Part shown: one piece after another, positions 1 to 8,846 of the stretch
How positions within the stretch are numbered: the stretch's first letter is position 1
Layout: every line of letters begins with the position of its first letter
NCBI RefSeq assembly: GCF_900015215.1
Contig: NZ_LN555523.1
Coordinates: forward strand, 606,912 to 670,911
DNA length: 64,000 bases
Origin: Romboutsia ilealis
Lineage (GTDB): Bacteria; Bacillota; Clostridia; Peptostreptococcales; Peptostreptococcaceae
Direction: 5' to 3'
Position numbers and translations under genes: made by a program
Notes under the pieces: model-generated
Databases searched by the model: none
What the model was told of the DNA's origin: nothing
What the model saw: only the letters and a program-made list of their open reading frames with translations

Positions 1-1
1 T

Positions 2-676
2 AAATATAAAAATATATTAGAAGCAGAAGCAGAAGCAGAAGCAGAAGAGAATCTTGATGAGGAAGACAAACTATACATAATAGATGCAAAGATAAGAAGA
101 GGAAAATCTATAAAGGCAATTGATGTATATACAAATGAAGAGCAAGTATTTGATACTCATAAGCAATGTAGTAAAGCTTTAAAAGTACCTGTAGAATATA
201 TAGCAGAAAACCTAAGACATGGTCATACCGACTATCTAGGAGAAGCGATAAAATACTTAAGTAAAGAATTAAGATTAAGTGAATCTAATAATGACTACAT
301 ACATAATAATAAAAGCCCATTAGAAATATATAATGATTTAAATAATAAAATATTTACATTAAATATATCTGACTCTAAAAGAGATGATATATTATCAAAC
401 AATAAGATAGATCCAATAAAAATGCATTATAAATTTGAGTGTTTAGATGATGAGTATGATAAATATTATAAAAAATATAAATCAATAATTAAAAGGGGAG
501 GAAAGAAGAAAGTAGAATTATTAAATAATAAAGGGGAGGTAATAGAAGTATTTAAGTCTTTAGATGATTGTTCTAAGTACTTAAATAAAAGCAAATCTGA
601 AATAACTAATATGTTAAAGTACAAAGAAAATAAAGTTGGTAGATACAAAATAAGATATAGCTTAAGAAATATTTAA
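2..676 (+). CDS. Tandem NUMOD-like DNA-binding protein, 5' end missing
   Basis: The reading frame is open from the left edge of the window to the stop at 674-676, so the start lies outside; the internal ATG at 422 is not the true start. The visible 224 residues begin with an EAEAEAEAEE run, then show two similar modules. The first (about residues 30-88) contains IKAIDVYTNEEQVFDTHKQC; the second (about 161-222) contains VELLNNKGEVIEVFKSLDDC and ends KVGRYKIRY. The order strand, S-x-x-[DE]-C, helix, N-x-L fits the NUMOD1-type helix-turn-helix modules best known from homing endonucleases. No nuclease motif is visible, so a regulatory or DNA-binding role is inference. Low GC and codon use match the neighbours. 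Family assignment is moderate to low. Confidence 0.6.
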   Translation, partial: KYKNILEAEAEAEAEENLDEEDKLYIIDAKIRRGKSIKAIDVYTNEEQVFDTHKQCSKALKVPVEYIAENLRHGHTDYLGEAIKYLSKELRLSESNNDYIHNNKSPLEIYNDLNNKIFTLNISDSKRDDILSNNKIDPIKMHYKFECLDDEYDKYYKKYKSIIKRGGKKKVELLNNKGEVIEVFKSLDDCSKYLNKSKSEITNMLKYKENKVGRYKIRYSLRNI

Positions 677-771
677 CTTCATCTTAAATTCATAATACAT
701 TCAAGCTTTTTTCACACATATTAAATTAATATAGTGTAATATAAAATTATATTAACGTTTAGGAGGCAAAG

Positions 772-1974
772 ATGTCTGAGGATAAAAAAATAATAAATGA
801 CAATGAAGAAATAAAAGCAGAAGATACTATAAATGAAGAAATAAATAATAAGGGTGTATTAGATGTATCAACTGAAGAAGCAGTAGAAGATAACGAGGGC
901 GAAAGTGAATTAGTAGAGGAAAATAAAAGCGAAAATGAAGAAATAGTAAAAAATGAAGTTGTAGAAGAAAAGACTGCTAAAACAAAATTAAAAAAGATTA
1001 AAAATACTAAATCTATAATAGCAATGGCTATCGTAGGATGTATTTGTTTAGGAGCAGGATTTACATATGGAAAATCTGTAGGTAGAACTTTACCTGCAAC
1101 ATCAAGAAAATATAGCTCTAGTAAAATTGTAGCAACTGTTGGAGATACTAAATTTACAGGGGAACAACTTAGACAAAAAATGGATCCATTATTTTACATA
1201 AATGGAAAAACTAAATTAAGTGACGAAGAAATAGATGCATATGAATCAAGTTTTATAGATTATATGACTACAACAGAGGTATTATATTTAGAAGGTAAAG
1301 CAGAAGGTATAACAGTTGAAAAAGAAGATGTAGAAAATGAATATTCTACATTAATATCAAGTCTACAACAAACTTATAATTTAACAGAAGATGATTTAAT
1401 AAATAAATTAAATATATCTAAAGAAGATATAGAAAAAGAATTAGAAAAAGAATTAATCGCTGTTGAGTATATAGGGAAAGCATCAGAAGTAACTGAAGAA
1501 GAAGCTGAAAAGTATTACAATAACAATAAGGATGAGTTTTTAAAAGTTAGAGCATCTCATATATTAATTAGTAATACAGATGATGAAGGAAATACTGTAA
1601 GTGATGAACAAAAAGCAAAGAATAAAGAAGAAGCAGAGAAAATATTAAAACAAGCTCAACAAGGAGTAGATTTTGCTCAATTAGCTAAAGAATATTCATC
1701 AGATAGTAGTAGTGAAAATGGTGGAGACTTAGATTTCTTTAGTAAGGGTCAAATGGTAGAGCCTTTTGAAAATGCTGCATTTTCATTAAAAAATGGGGAG
1801 ATATATCCGGAAGTAGTAGAAACTGACTATGGATATCACATAATTAAAAAGACAGATGAAAAGTATGATGAATTTAGCACAGTTAAGGAAGATTTAGTGT
1901 ATTATTTAGGATATGAAAAACAAAGTAATATATTAGATAATCTACTTGAAAAATATAATGTAGAAGTTAAATAG
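772..1974 (+). CDS. prsA: PrsA-like peptidyl-prolyl isomerase (foldase)
   Basis: This is an extracytoplasmic foldase that helps secreted proteins fold after export. The 400-residue protein has a very acidic, lysine/glutamate-rich N-terminal tail (1-75), a hydrophobic segment at about 80-100, a SurA_N-like helical region (about 105-235) and a parvulin rotamase domain (about 260-365) with the motifs [26 protein letters not shown] and YGYHIIKK. The start is ATG 772 with AGGAGG ten bases upstream. The acidic cytoplasmic tail before the anchor is unusual; classical PrsA is a lipoprotein with a short signal peptide. An IVGC sequence at Cys90 resembles a lipobox, so lipid modification is possible but not certain. 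A strong hairpin terminator follows. Confidence 0.88.
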   Translation: MSEDKKIINDNEEIKAEDTINEEINNKGVLDVSTEEAVEDNEGESELVEENKSENEEIVKNEVVEEKTAKTKLKKIKNTKSIIAMAIVGCICLGAGFTYGKSVGRTLPATSRKYSSSKIVATVGDTKFTGEQLRQKMDPLFYINGKTKLSDEEIDAYESSFIDYMTTTEVLYLEGKAEGITVEKEDVENEYSTLISSLQQTYNLTEDDLINKLNISKEDIEKELEKELIAVEYIGKASEVTEEEAEKYYNNNKDEFLKVRASHILISNTDDEGNTVSDEQKAKNKEEAEKILKQAQQGVDFAQLAKEYSSDSSSENGGDLDFFSKGQMVEPFENAAFSLKNGEIYPEVVETDYGYHIIKKTDEKYDEFSTVKEDLVYYLGYEKQSNILDNLLEKYNVEVK

Positions 1975-1980
1975 ATATAA

Positions 1981-2026
1981 AATATCTCAAAGTATTAAGT
2001 TTTATTAGTACTTTGAGATATTTTTT
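1981..2026. terminator. Bidirectional terminator between prsA and the reductase
   Basis: A 14-bp perfect stem (AATATCTCAAAGTA at 1981-1994 against 2009-2022) is followed by a T run on the plus strand and preceded by A-rich sequence. It can end both convergent genes. Confidence 0.85.
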
Positions 2027-2087
2027 ATAAAAAACTATAAATTTAAGTATTAAAAAATTACAGGAAATATAACTAAAAAGTAAAATC

Positions 2088-3635
2088 TTATAACTTATAT
2101 TTAGAAGCTATTTCTAGAACTTTTTCAGTATTGTTAGTAGCAAATTCAAAGAAATCTCCTTCTATAATTTTACCTAATTCATGTAAAAATTCTGGTATAT
2201 CACTAGCCTTAAAGTCGCCTATAGATGTACCAAGTCTTGATTTACCAACCTCAAAGCAACCACATATATATATTTCAAATACATCAGTAGGCGTACCATC
2301 TATATTTTTCATTTTTCCAGTTAATCCAATACTACCAATTTGATGAACTCCACAAGAGTTAGGGCAACCTGATATATATAATCTTGGAAGTTTTTGCATA
2401 ATTTCTTTATCTACATTTTCTCTGAAGTAATCTATTATAGTATTTAGCATTTTTTGACTGTTTTGTATACCCATTTGACATATAGGAATACCTATACAAC
2501 AAATACTTTCTTCAAGATTTGAATCTCCACTTATTGTTTTACTTACTTCTAATATTTTTTGAGCTTCTTTACCATTTAAGTTTAGTATATACATTCCTTC
2601 AGTCATACCTATTCTTATCATAGGATTTTTTATTTTGTCTAACTCATTAAGTAGAGCTTTTAAATCTTTAAGATATAATTGACCTCCAATTGGATGGATA
2701 TAAACTGTATATAGACCATTTTGCTTTTGCTTTCTTATTCTATGGTCACATATATCTACTTCGATACCTTCCTTTGAATAGTCTAGAGGCTCTGGAGTTA
2801 AATCGAGTCCTCCTTTTTCCTTTTCTTTTAAAGAATACTCTTTGAATTTTTGTAAGAAAGCTTCTTCGCCAAGTTCTTCAACTAAGTATCTTACTCTAGC
2901 TTTATGTTTGTTTTCATAGTTACCATAATCTACAAATAATTTAGTTAAACCTTCTACATAATATAGAGCATCTTTAGCTTCTATAGGTTCATCTAATTTT
3001 AATCCTACCCTAGGGTTTTTACCTAATCCACCACCAACATATACATTAAAGTAAGGCTTTCCATCTTTAATCGTTGCTATAAATCCTAAATCTTGAACTG
3101 TACAATGAGCATCATCATGATTACAACTAGAGTATGAAACCTTTAGCTTTCTAGGTAGATGATAAGTTGTTATTTTGTTTATAAAATGTTTATCTGTTGC
3201 AACAGCATATGGTGTAACATCAAAAGCTTCATCAGGATCGACACCTGATAATGGAGATAAGCCTACATTTCTAGGAAAGTTACCTCCGCCACCTCTTGTA
3301 AAGATATCTTTATTTATACCTTCTTCCATTATATTGCATATTTGATCTACTGTAAGTCCATGTAATTGAACGGCTTGTCTAGTTGTTATATGTATTTTTT
3401 CTAATTTATTTTCATAAGCCATATTATATATAGTATGAAGTTGAGATTTTGAAATTACGCCAGCAGAAGTTCTAAGTCTTATCATAAAAGATTTTTTATC
3501 TCTTTGAGCATATACACCATAACCACCAGAAAAACCTTTATATTCAAGTTTAGACATTTCTCCATTTATAAACTTAAGAGAGTTTTCTTTAAATTTAGGT
3601 AATTCACTTAATAATATTTCTTTTAAATTGTTCAT
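2088..3635 (-). CDS. Siroheme-dependent sulfite/nitrite reductase family protein
   Basis: This 515-residue protein belongs to the nitrite/sulfite reductase ferredoxin-like family, which reduces nitrite to ammonia or sulfite to sulfide with a coupled siroheme-[4Fe-4S] centre. Visible features are the N-terminal ferredoxin-like half (FSGGYGVYAQRD, ITTRQAVQLHG) and the cluster cysteines in the C-terminal half, CIGIPIC (C-x5-C) and CPNSC (C-x3-C) in YISGCPNSCGVHQIG. The length is typical of the ferredoxin-type single-subunit enzymes. The start is supported by GAGGTGATT just upstream on the minus strand. It stands alone, so electron donor and preferred substrate cannot be read from context. Sulfite versus nitrite is unresolved. 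Confidence 0.85.
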   Translation of the reverse strand: MNNLKEILLSELPKFKENSLKFINGEMSKLEYKGFSGGYGVYAQRDKKSFMIRLRTSAGVISKSQLHTIYNMAYENKLEKIHITTRQAVQLHGLTVDQICNIMEEGINKDIFTRGGGGNFPRNVGLSPLSGVDPDEAFDVTPYAVATDKHFINKITTYHLPRKLKVSYSSCNHDDAHCTVQDLGFIATIKDGKPYFNVYVGGGLGKNPRVGLKLDEPIEAKDALYYVEGLTKLFVDYGNYENKHKARVRYLVEELGEEAFLQKFKEYSLKEKEKGGLDLTPEPLDYSKEGIEVDICDHRIRKQKQNGLYTVYIHPIGGQLYLKDLKALLNELDKIKNPMIRIGMTEGMYILNLNGKEAQKILEVSKTISGDSNLEESICCIGIPICQMGIQNSQKMLNTIIDYFRENVDKEIMQKLPRLYISGCPNSCGVHQIGSIGLTGKMKNIDGTPTDVFEIYICGCFEVGKSRLGTSIGDFKASDIPEFLHELGKIIEGDFFEFATNNTEKVLEIASKYKL

Positions 3636-3995
3636 TTAATCACCTCACGATTATTTATATAGGTTTAGTATTTGCAAAAAAGGTATAAATATTTATATTT
3701 TTATATTATTTAAGATGGACATTTAAAAAGGTATAAAAATATAAATTTATGGGTTATAATTGAATTAGAAAAATGTGTTAAAAAATATATATCTTTTTTT
3801 AAAGGATAATGGATAGATATAATAAATATATATTAATTAACTCCTTGTGCGAGTTGAATATAATCGTTGAAAATATTAGGTACTATCAAGTGATATTTTG
3901 ATAGTTAAAAAACTGTATATAGTAATTTTAATATATTAGTAAAGAACTAGCATAACAGATTAGTTAAGTATTGTATTCCTAAAGGAAGGGTTTAT
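3636..3995. other. Intergenic region between divergent genes
   Basis: This 360-bp stretch separates the divergent reductase and Ig-like genes. It holds two direct copies of AAAAAGGTATAAA (3676 and 3725), the palindrome TATAAATATTTATA at 3684-3697 and a weak hairpin CTATCAA/TTGATAG (3883-3904). No coding potential or known riboswitch was recognised. Confidence 0.45.
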
Positions 3996-5531
3996 ATGAA
4001 ACGTGTAAAGTATATAAATTATAAAATAGCTATAATAATTATTATACCAATACTATTAATAGCACAATATTATTTATTTAAATTTGGTGTTATTACACCT
4101 ATGGTAAAAGGTATAGAAGTTGAGATGGAAGATGGTGATTATGTTAAGGACATTGATAAGTTTGTTATGAAATTAAATGATACAGTAACATTATCCACTG
4201 GAGAGTATGTAATTATACCATCTTATGCGAAAAATCCACATATATATTTTAAGATTTTAGATGATTCTAATATACTGAGTATAAATGGAAATGAAGTTAC
4301 AGCGAATCAAGAAGGGACTACAACTATAGGCGTGATGAAGAACTCAAGGGTATTAAAAAAAATAAATATTAAAGTTGTAGATATAAATGTTGAAAGTTTA
4401 ATAGTTACATTAGATAATGACATAAAATATGTAGGTGAATCAGCTAAAATAAATAGCGAAGTAGAAGTAGATTATGACAAGTTTAAAGAAAAACAACCAG
4501 TTACATACGAAAGCAGTGATGAGAATATTCTAAAGGTTGAAGGAAATACTGTAGAAGCAGTAGGTGTAGGTAAGGCTAGCTTATATATAAAAGCTGGAAA
4601 TAAAGAAACCGTGTTTGATTATAATATTCAAGCTAAAATAGCAAAGATAAGTATACCTAATACTATTAAAATAGCTAAAAATGAAACTAAAAAATTAAAT
4701 CCTAAAATTACAACTTCGCCTTCTGGATTAAAACATGGAGAAATTAAATATGAATTAGTTGATAGAAAAGTGTCAATAGACTATTCAATAAGCCTTGGAA
4801 AGGATGGAACTATAACAGGTTTAAAAGAAGGTACTGAGAAAGTAAGGATAACTTGCGGAGATAAGCAAAAAATAGTAACTATAGAAGTAGAAAAAGAATC
4901 TGTAATAGATAAAATTATTGAAAATATACGAGTAAATTATGAAATTATTAATGGAAAGTTATTAATGGATATTTCATGGGATTATATAAAAGATATAAAT
5001 AATTATGAAGTATTTTTAAAAAATAATTCTCTAGGAGATTTAGAGTATAAACTTTTTGATTCTTTTAAATTAGATGAAAGTAAAATAACTGATAGTAGAG
5101 TAAATACTCAAATAGAACTAGATCTATTTGAGGACAATATTCCAAGTTTAAGTTTATATGTTATAGGTAAAGATGATAAAGTAATTACCAAACCAAGTAA
5201 TATAGTAAATATATTGCCTAAAATAGAAAACATAGAAGAGGAAGTTATCAAAAATTTAGTTGAAAAAATTGATGATGAAAATAATGTAGTAACTCTTACA
5301 TGGGATAAGCTTGACATTAAAGATGTGATATATAGTGTATATGTAAAAGATAACAAAAATGGTGAAAATGGATTTAAATTATATGAAAATAGTTTACAAG
5401 AAAATTATATAAGTATACCTATAAAAGAAGATTTTGATATAGAGGTTTATGTCATAGGAAGTAAAAATGGAAAATCCTCTAAGCCGAGTAATATAATAAA
5501 CGTAAAAAAAATAGAAATAAAAGGAGATTAG
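3996..5531 (+). CDS. Membrane-anchored bacterial Ig-like (Big_2) domain protein
   Basis: This 511-residue protein has one N-terminal hydrophobic segment (about 10-28) that would anchor it with the bulk outside the cell. The rest is built of beta-rich modules. Two to three Big_2-like units (about 35-300) show typical phrases such as ESSDENILKVEGNTVEAVG and DGTITGLKEGTEKVRITCG. Two repeats follow (about 310-410 and 415-505) that resemble fibronectin type III folds, each with a W near the first strand and a KPSNIVNI or KPSNIINV ending. No enzyme motif is seen, so a surface structural or adhesive role is inferred. The start ATG 3996 follows AAAGGAAGG. The stop codon lies inside the terminator stem. 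Confidence 0.75.
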   Translation: MKRVKYINYKIAIIIIIPILLIAQYYLFKFGVITPMVKGIEVEMEDGDYVKDIDKFVMKLNDTVTLSTGEYVIIPSYAKNPHIYFKILDDSNILSINGNEVTANQEGTTTIGVMKNSRVLKKINIKVVDINVESLIVTLDNDIKYVGESAKINSEVEVDYDKFKEKQPVTYESSDENILKVEGNTVEAVGVGKASLYIKAGNKETVFDYNIQAKIAKISIPNTIKIAKNETKKLNPKITTSPSGLKHGEIKYELVDRKVSIDYSISLGKDGTITGLKEGTEKVRITCGDKQKIVTIEVEKESVIDKIIENIRVNYEIINGKLLMDISWDYIKDINNYEVFLKNNSLGDLEYKLFDSFKLDESKITDSRVNTQIELDLFEDNIPSLSLYVIGKDDKVITKPSNIVNILPKIENIEEEVIKNLVEKIDDENNVVTLTWDKLDIKDVIYSVYVKDNKNGENGFKLYENSLQENYISIPIKEDFDIEVYVIGSKNGKSSKPSNIINVKKIEIKGD

Positions 5532-5554
5532 TGACATTACTAATCTCCTTTTGT
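5521..5554 (+). terminator. Rho-independent terminator of the Ig-like gene
   Basis: A 12-bp perfect stem AAGGAGATTAGT (5521-5532) pairs with 5539-5550 across a 6-base loop and is followed by TTTTG. It overlaps the stop codon. Confidence 0.85.
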
Positions 5555-5669
5555 CAATATAAAAATAAATTAAAGGATGAATATTAAGTAATGTTGTGAT
5601 ACAATTCAATTATATGGAGATTTTATAATAAATATTTGGTTATGAATTTTATATGGGGGGAAATAGAAC

Positions 5670-6749
5670 GTGGATAAATATAAAAATATATTATTTGAAA
5701 ATCCTCGTCCTTTTATTATTGCACATTTAGACAATGATAGATTAATTATAAATGAAACTAATATTAATCGTGAAAAGAACATAGATATTAGTCTTGGGGA
5801 TATAAAAGAGAATATTGAGATAAAAGGATTAGTAAAAAGCACCTTAGAAAAAAACACAGATAATATAACTATTAGTTGTATAAAAAATAGGTTTAATCTT
5901 AATAGTAAAAAAATTGCAGAGAATGAAGTTATAATATGGTTTGATATAGAAGATAATCTATATGATTTATCTAAGGCAAATTTTTTGTCTAATTTAACTC
6001 ATGAGTTTAAGACACCTCTAAACCTTATATTCAGCTCAGTGCAATTATTGAATAAAAAAATAAAATGTAATAAAGCGTTTTCGTATGATGATATAGAAAA
6101 GTATTTAAAGATAATAAATCAGAATTCATATAGAATGCTAAAACTTGTTAATAATATATCAGAAGATAATAAAATAGATTTAGGTCATAGTAACTATAGC
6201 CCTATAAATGCTAATATAATATACTTTATAGAAGATATATGTGAATCTATAGAACCATTTGTTAATTCTAATAATATGAGTATAGTTTTTGATACAGATG
6301 TAGAGGAACTTATTATTTCATTTGATATGGAAAAAATGGAGAGAATAATATTAAATCTAATATCAAATTCTGTTAAATTTAGAAAAAATAATAAAGGAAA
6401 AATTATATTATCAATAACTCATAATGATGAATTTGTAAATATAAGCGTTAGAGATAATGGAATAGGAATATCTAAAGATGATATAGGTAAAATATTTGAA
6501 AAATATGTAAGATTAAATGATGAAAGAAGTATAATAAAAGAAGGAACTGGAATTGGATTATCTTTGGTTAAATCACTTGTAAAATTACATGATGGCGAAG
6601 TAACGGTAGATAGTGAAATAGGACAATGGACAGAATTTAATATAAAAATACCTAATAAAACATCTGTGAAAGAATTAATTGACACATATGAAAAGGATTT
6701 AGATAGAGTAGAAAAAATAAGAATAGAGTTTTCTGATATATATGCCTAG
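5670..6749 (+). CDS. Orphan soluble sensor histidine kinase
   Basis: This 359-residue kinase has a short N-terminal region (1-95) without membrane segments or a recognisable PAS domain. A HisKA dimerisation domain follows with the H-box LSNLTHEFKTPLNLI (phospho-acceptor His111), then a HATPase_c domain with the N-box NLISNSVKF, the G1 box DNGIGIS and the G2 box GTGIGLSLVKS. The start is GTG 5670; GGGGGG at 5655-5660 serves as ribosome binding site. No response regulator is adjacent, so it is an orphan. In clostridia such soluble orphan kinases include ones that phosphorylate Spo0A; that role here is only a possibility. Confidence 0.85.
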   Translation: MDKYKNILFENPRPFIIAHLDNDRLIINETNINREKNIDISLGDIKENIEIKGLVKSTLEKNTDNITISCIKNRFNLNSKKIAENEVIIWFDIEDNLYDLSKANFLSNLTHEFKTPLNLIFSSVQLLNKKIKCNKAFSYDDIEKYLKIINQNSYRMLKLVNNISEDNKIDLGHSNYSPINANIIYFIEDICESIEPFVNSNNMSIVFDTDVEELIISFDMEKMERIILNLISNSVKFRKNNKGKIILSITHNDEFVNISVRDNGIGISKDDIGKIFEKYVRLNDERSIIKEGTGIGLSLVKSLVKLHDGEVTVDSEIGQWTEFNIKIPNKTSVKELIDTYEKDLDRVEKIRIEFSDIYA

Positions 6750-6818
6750 GCATTTAGAATAAACATAAATATATAAACATATATATTTATATATTCTAAT
6801 ATCAAAGGGGCGATAAGA

Positions 6819-7025
6819 TTGAGAAGACGATATGAAAGAATAAGTAAAGCGTGTAAAGATTTATCAGAAGAAGCATTTAAATCTTATACTGGAAAAAGAG
6901 ATTATAAGAGAGCGTTAGAAATTTATAGTTTACTTGCAACAAGCGATTGCGTTCCAAGTGATATATCTAATTTTTCAAAAAATATGCTAGGAAGACTAAA
7001 TAAAAAGATAGAAGAAAATACCTAA
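6819..7025 (+). CDS. Small conserved-looking protein of unknown function
   Basis: This 68-residue, basic and helical protein starts at TTG 6819 behind AAAGGGG. The nearby ATG at 6832 is out of frame, so TTG is the only sensible start. It contains YKRALEIYSLLATSD, which has the look of a single TPR-like helical hairpin, but one motif is not enough to assign a family. It follows the histidine kinase by 69 bp on the same strand with no terminator between, so co-transcription is likely. Confidence 0.6.
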   Translation: MRRRYERISKACKDLSEEAFKSYTGKRDYKRALEIYSLLATSDCVPSDISNFSKNMLGRLNKKIEENT

Positions 7026-7071
7026 GAAATTATAATAAAAATAACTAATAAATAAAAATTGATTATTTATA

Positions 7072-7118
7072 AATATAGCTTAGACTAAAATTATATATTG
7101 TAGTCTAAGCTATATTAT
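7072..7118. terminator. Bidirectional terminator
   Basis: A 16-bp perfect stem (7072-7087 with 7101-7116, core ATAGCTTAGACTA) lies between the convergent genes at 6819 and 7122. Confidence 0.85.
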
Positions 7119-7121
7119 TTA

Positions 7122-7457
7122 TTATTTTGCTAATTCTAAATATCCACTTGGATGGAAGAAGTATATATTTGAATTTTGTTTATCTACAAAATAGCCTATA
7201 TCAGTATCTACATCTGGTAAAAAAACATATCCTTGAAGTTTTTTAGACTTTAGATACTCAAAGTTACTTGCATCTCCTTGATATATATAATCAACCTTAT
7301 TATTATATTTTAAAAGAAGTTCTTTAGCTTGTTCTACGGTTAATTCATTTTGTTGATTTATTTTATTATTATCATTAGCATATGTTAGTTTTTTTATTGG
7401 ATTTATAAAGAATAAAGAACTACATAAAATACATAAAACTATAATTAATTTTCTCAT
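7122..7457 (-). CDS. Small secreted protein of unknown function
   Basis: This 111-residue protein starts MRKLIIVLCILCSSLFFINP, a typical signal peptide, with probable cleavage near TYA-ND. The mature part (about 82 residues) is polar, with phrases AKELLLKYNNKVDYIYQ and GYFVDKQNSNIYFFHPSGYLELAK. No family is recognised. GGTGATTTT upstream on the minus strand gives a good ribosome binding site. Confidence 0.65.
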   Translation of the reverse strand: MRKLIIVLCILCSSLFFINPIKKLTYANDNNKINQQNELTVEQAKELLLKYNNKVDYIYQGDASNFEYLKSKKLQGYVFLPDVDTDIGYFVDKQNSNIYFFHPSGYLELAK

Positions 7458-7573
7458 AAAATCACCAACTTTTATAATTTAGTATATATATTTATATTAA
7501 CATTAATACAAATATATATACTAAATTATAAAAAATATATTACTGATTTATAATTAAAAAATATAGAGATTAA

Positions 7574-7627
7574 AAAAGGAACAAACTCAAATGATAAAAT
7601 CATATATAAAAAGAGATTGTTCCTTTT
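7574..7627 (-). terminator. Terminator of the AI-2E family permease gene
   Basis: An 11-bp stem AAAAGGAACAA (7574-7584) pairs with 7617-7627 across a 32-base loop. Read on the minus strand it ends in a T run just past the stop at 7636. Confidence 0.7.
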
Positions 7628-7635
7628 AATTTTAA

Positions 7636-8724
7636 TTATTTAATATTTTTATATTTATATTCTACAAATTTAATTATATACATTTTTATAACACCTATTG
7701 TAGGAACAGATAAAATCATACCAGGAATTCCGAAGAATCCTCCACCAACAGTAACAGCCAGTATAGTTAAAAATGGACTAAGACCTAGCTGGCCACCAAC
7801 AATTTTAGGTTCTATAATTGCAACTTCTATTTGTTGGATTAGTAATAAGTAAATAAGAGATAAAATAGCTATAGTTGGATTATAAAACAAATTGATTAGA
7901 ACAACAGGGGTCATTCCAATAACAGGACCAAAATAAGGAATTAAGTTCATAAATCCTATTAATATCCCAAAGAGTAAGGCATATTGAGATTTTATAAAAT
8001 AAAGTCCAATACCAGATAAAACACCTACTATAAATGAATCAAGTAGTTTACCAGAAAAATATTTACCTATATTAGAATTTAAGGTAGAGCATACCTCTAA
8101 AGTAAAGTCTCCATATTTTTTTCCAAATATAACGTAGATAGTTTTTTTTGTAAATAATAAAAATTCTTCTTTTTCAAGAAGTATATAAAAGCATATTATA
8201 AATGCTAATACAAATTGAACTATAAACTTACCAACTGAAAATGTAGTATTAAATATTTGACCTAAATACCCTGCAAATAAAGTACTTAATCGAGGCAGTG
8301 CTGCCATAATATTATCTCCTATATCTTTTAAAGTGTTAGGATCTACATTTTTTAAGCTTTTTCCAATTTCTATAAAAAATACTTGAGTTTTATCCATATA
8401 TGAAGGTATTTGATTTACTATATCAATTATATTGTTTATGATAACTGGCACAGTAAAAATTATAGATGTAACTATTAATACTAGTAATATCCCATATGTA
8501 AATAAAAGTGATTGTATCCTTTTGAATCTTAGTTTTTTTTCTAGAAAAATTACTAGTGGATTAAATATATAAGCTAAAATAAAAGCTATTACAAATGGTG
8601 TTAAAAGTGATAAAAGTAAATTGATTACATCGAAGAAGTATTGATAATTATCAATAAATTTAATTAATATATATGACACAACTACGGTGAGAACTATATT
8701 TAAGTAAAATTTTTTTTCTTTCAA
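7636..8724 (-). CDS. AI-2E family (YtvI/UPF0118-type) membrane permease
   Basis: This 362-residue polytopic membrane protein has about 7-8 hydrophobic segments. The family signature in the C-terminal half includes IPYFGPVIGMTPVVLINL and then LQQIEVAIIEPKIVGGQLGLSP-type sequence, followed by FGIPGMILSVPTIGVIK. Members transport varied small solutes or ions; some are Na+/H+ antiporters and only a few handle AI-2, so no substrate is assigned. The length is usual. It is divergently oriented from cspBA. Confidence 0.85.
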   Translation of the reverse strand: MKEKKFYLNIVLTVVVSYILIKFIDNYQYFFDVINLLLSLLTPFVIAFILAYIFNPLVIFLEKKLRFKRIQSLLFTYGILLVLIVTSIIFTVPVIINNIIDIVNQIPSYMDKTQVFFIEIGKSLKNVDPNTLKDIGDNIMAALPRLSTLFAGYLGQIFNTTFSVGKFIVQFVLAFIICFYILLEKEEFLLFTKKTIYVIFGKKYGDFTLEVCSTLNSNIGKYFSGKLLDSFIVGVLSGIGLYFIKSQYALLFGILIGFMNLIPYFGPVIGMTPVVLINLFYNPTIAILSLIYLLLIQQIEVAIIEPKIVGGQLGLSPFLTILAVTVGGGFFGIPGMILSVPTIGVIKMYIIKFVEYKYKNIK

Positions 8725-8846
8725 AATAACACATCCTTTAAAGAGAAATTTTAAAATTTAACTAACATATGTATTATACAATAAAAATATTATTAATACA
8801 TATATATATTAAAATATTTTTAATATATTATATGGAGGTGAGATAT

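Noticed and set aside
422..676. Separate 84-residue gene
   Set aside because: The same frame is open upstream to the window edge, so this ATG is internal.
8769..8846. Extended N-terminus of CspBA starting at ATG 8769
   Set aside because: The extension is hydrophobic noise from AT-rich DNA without a ribosome binding site; GGAGGTGA points to GTG 8847.
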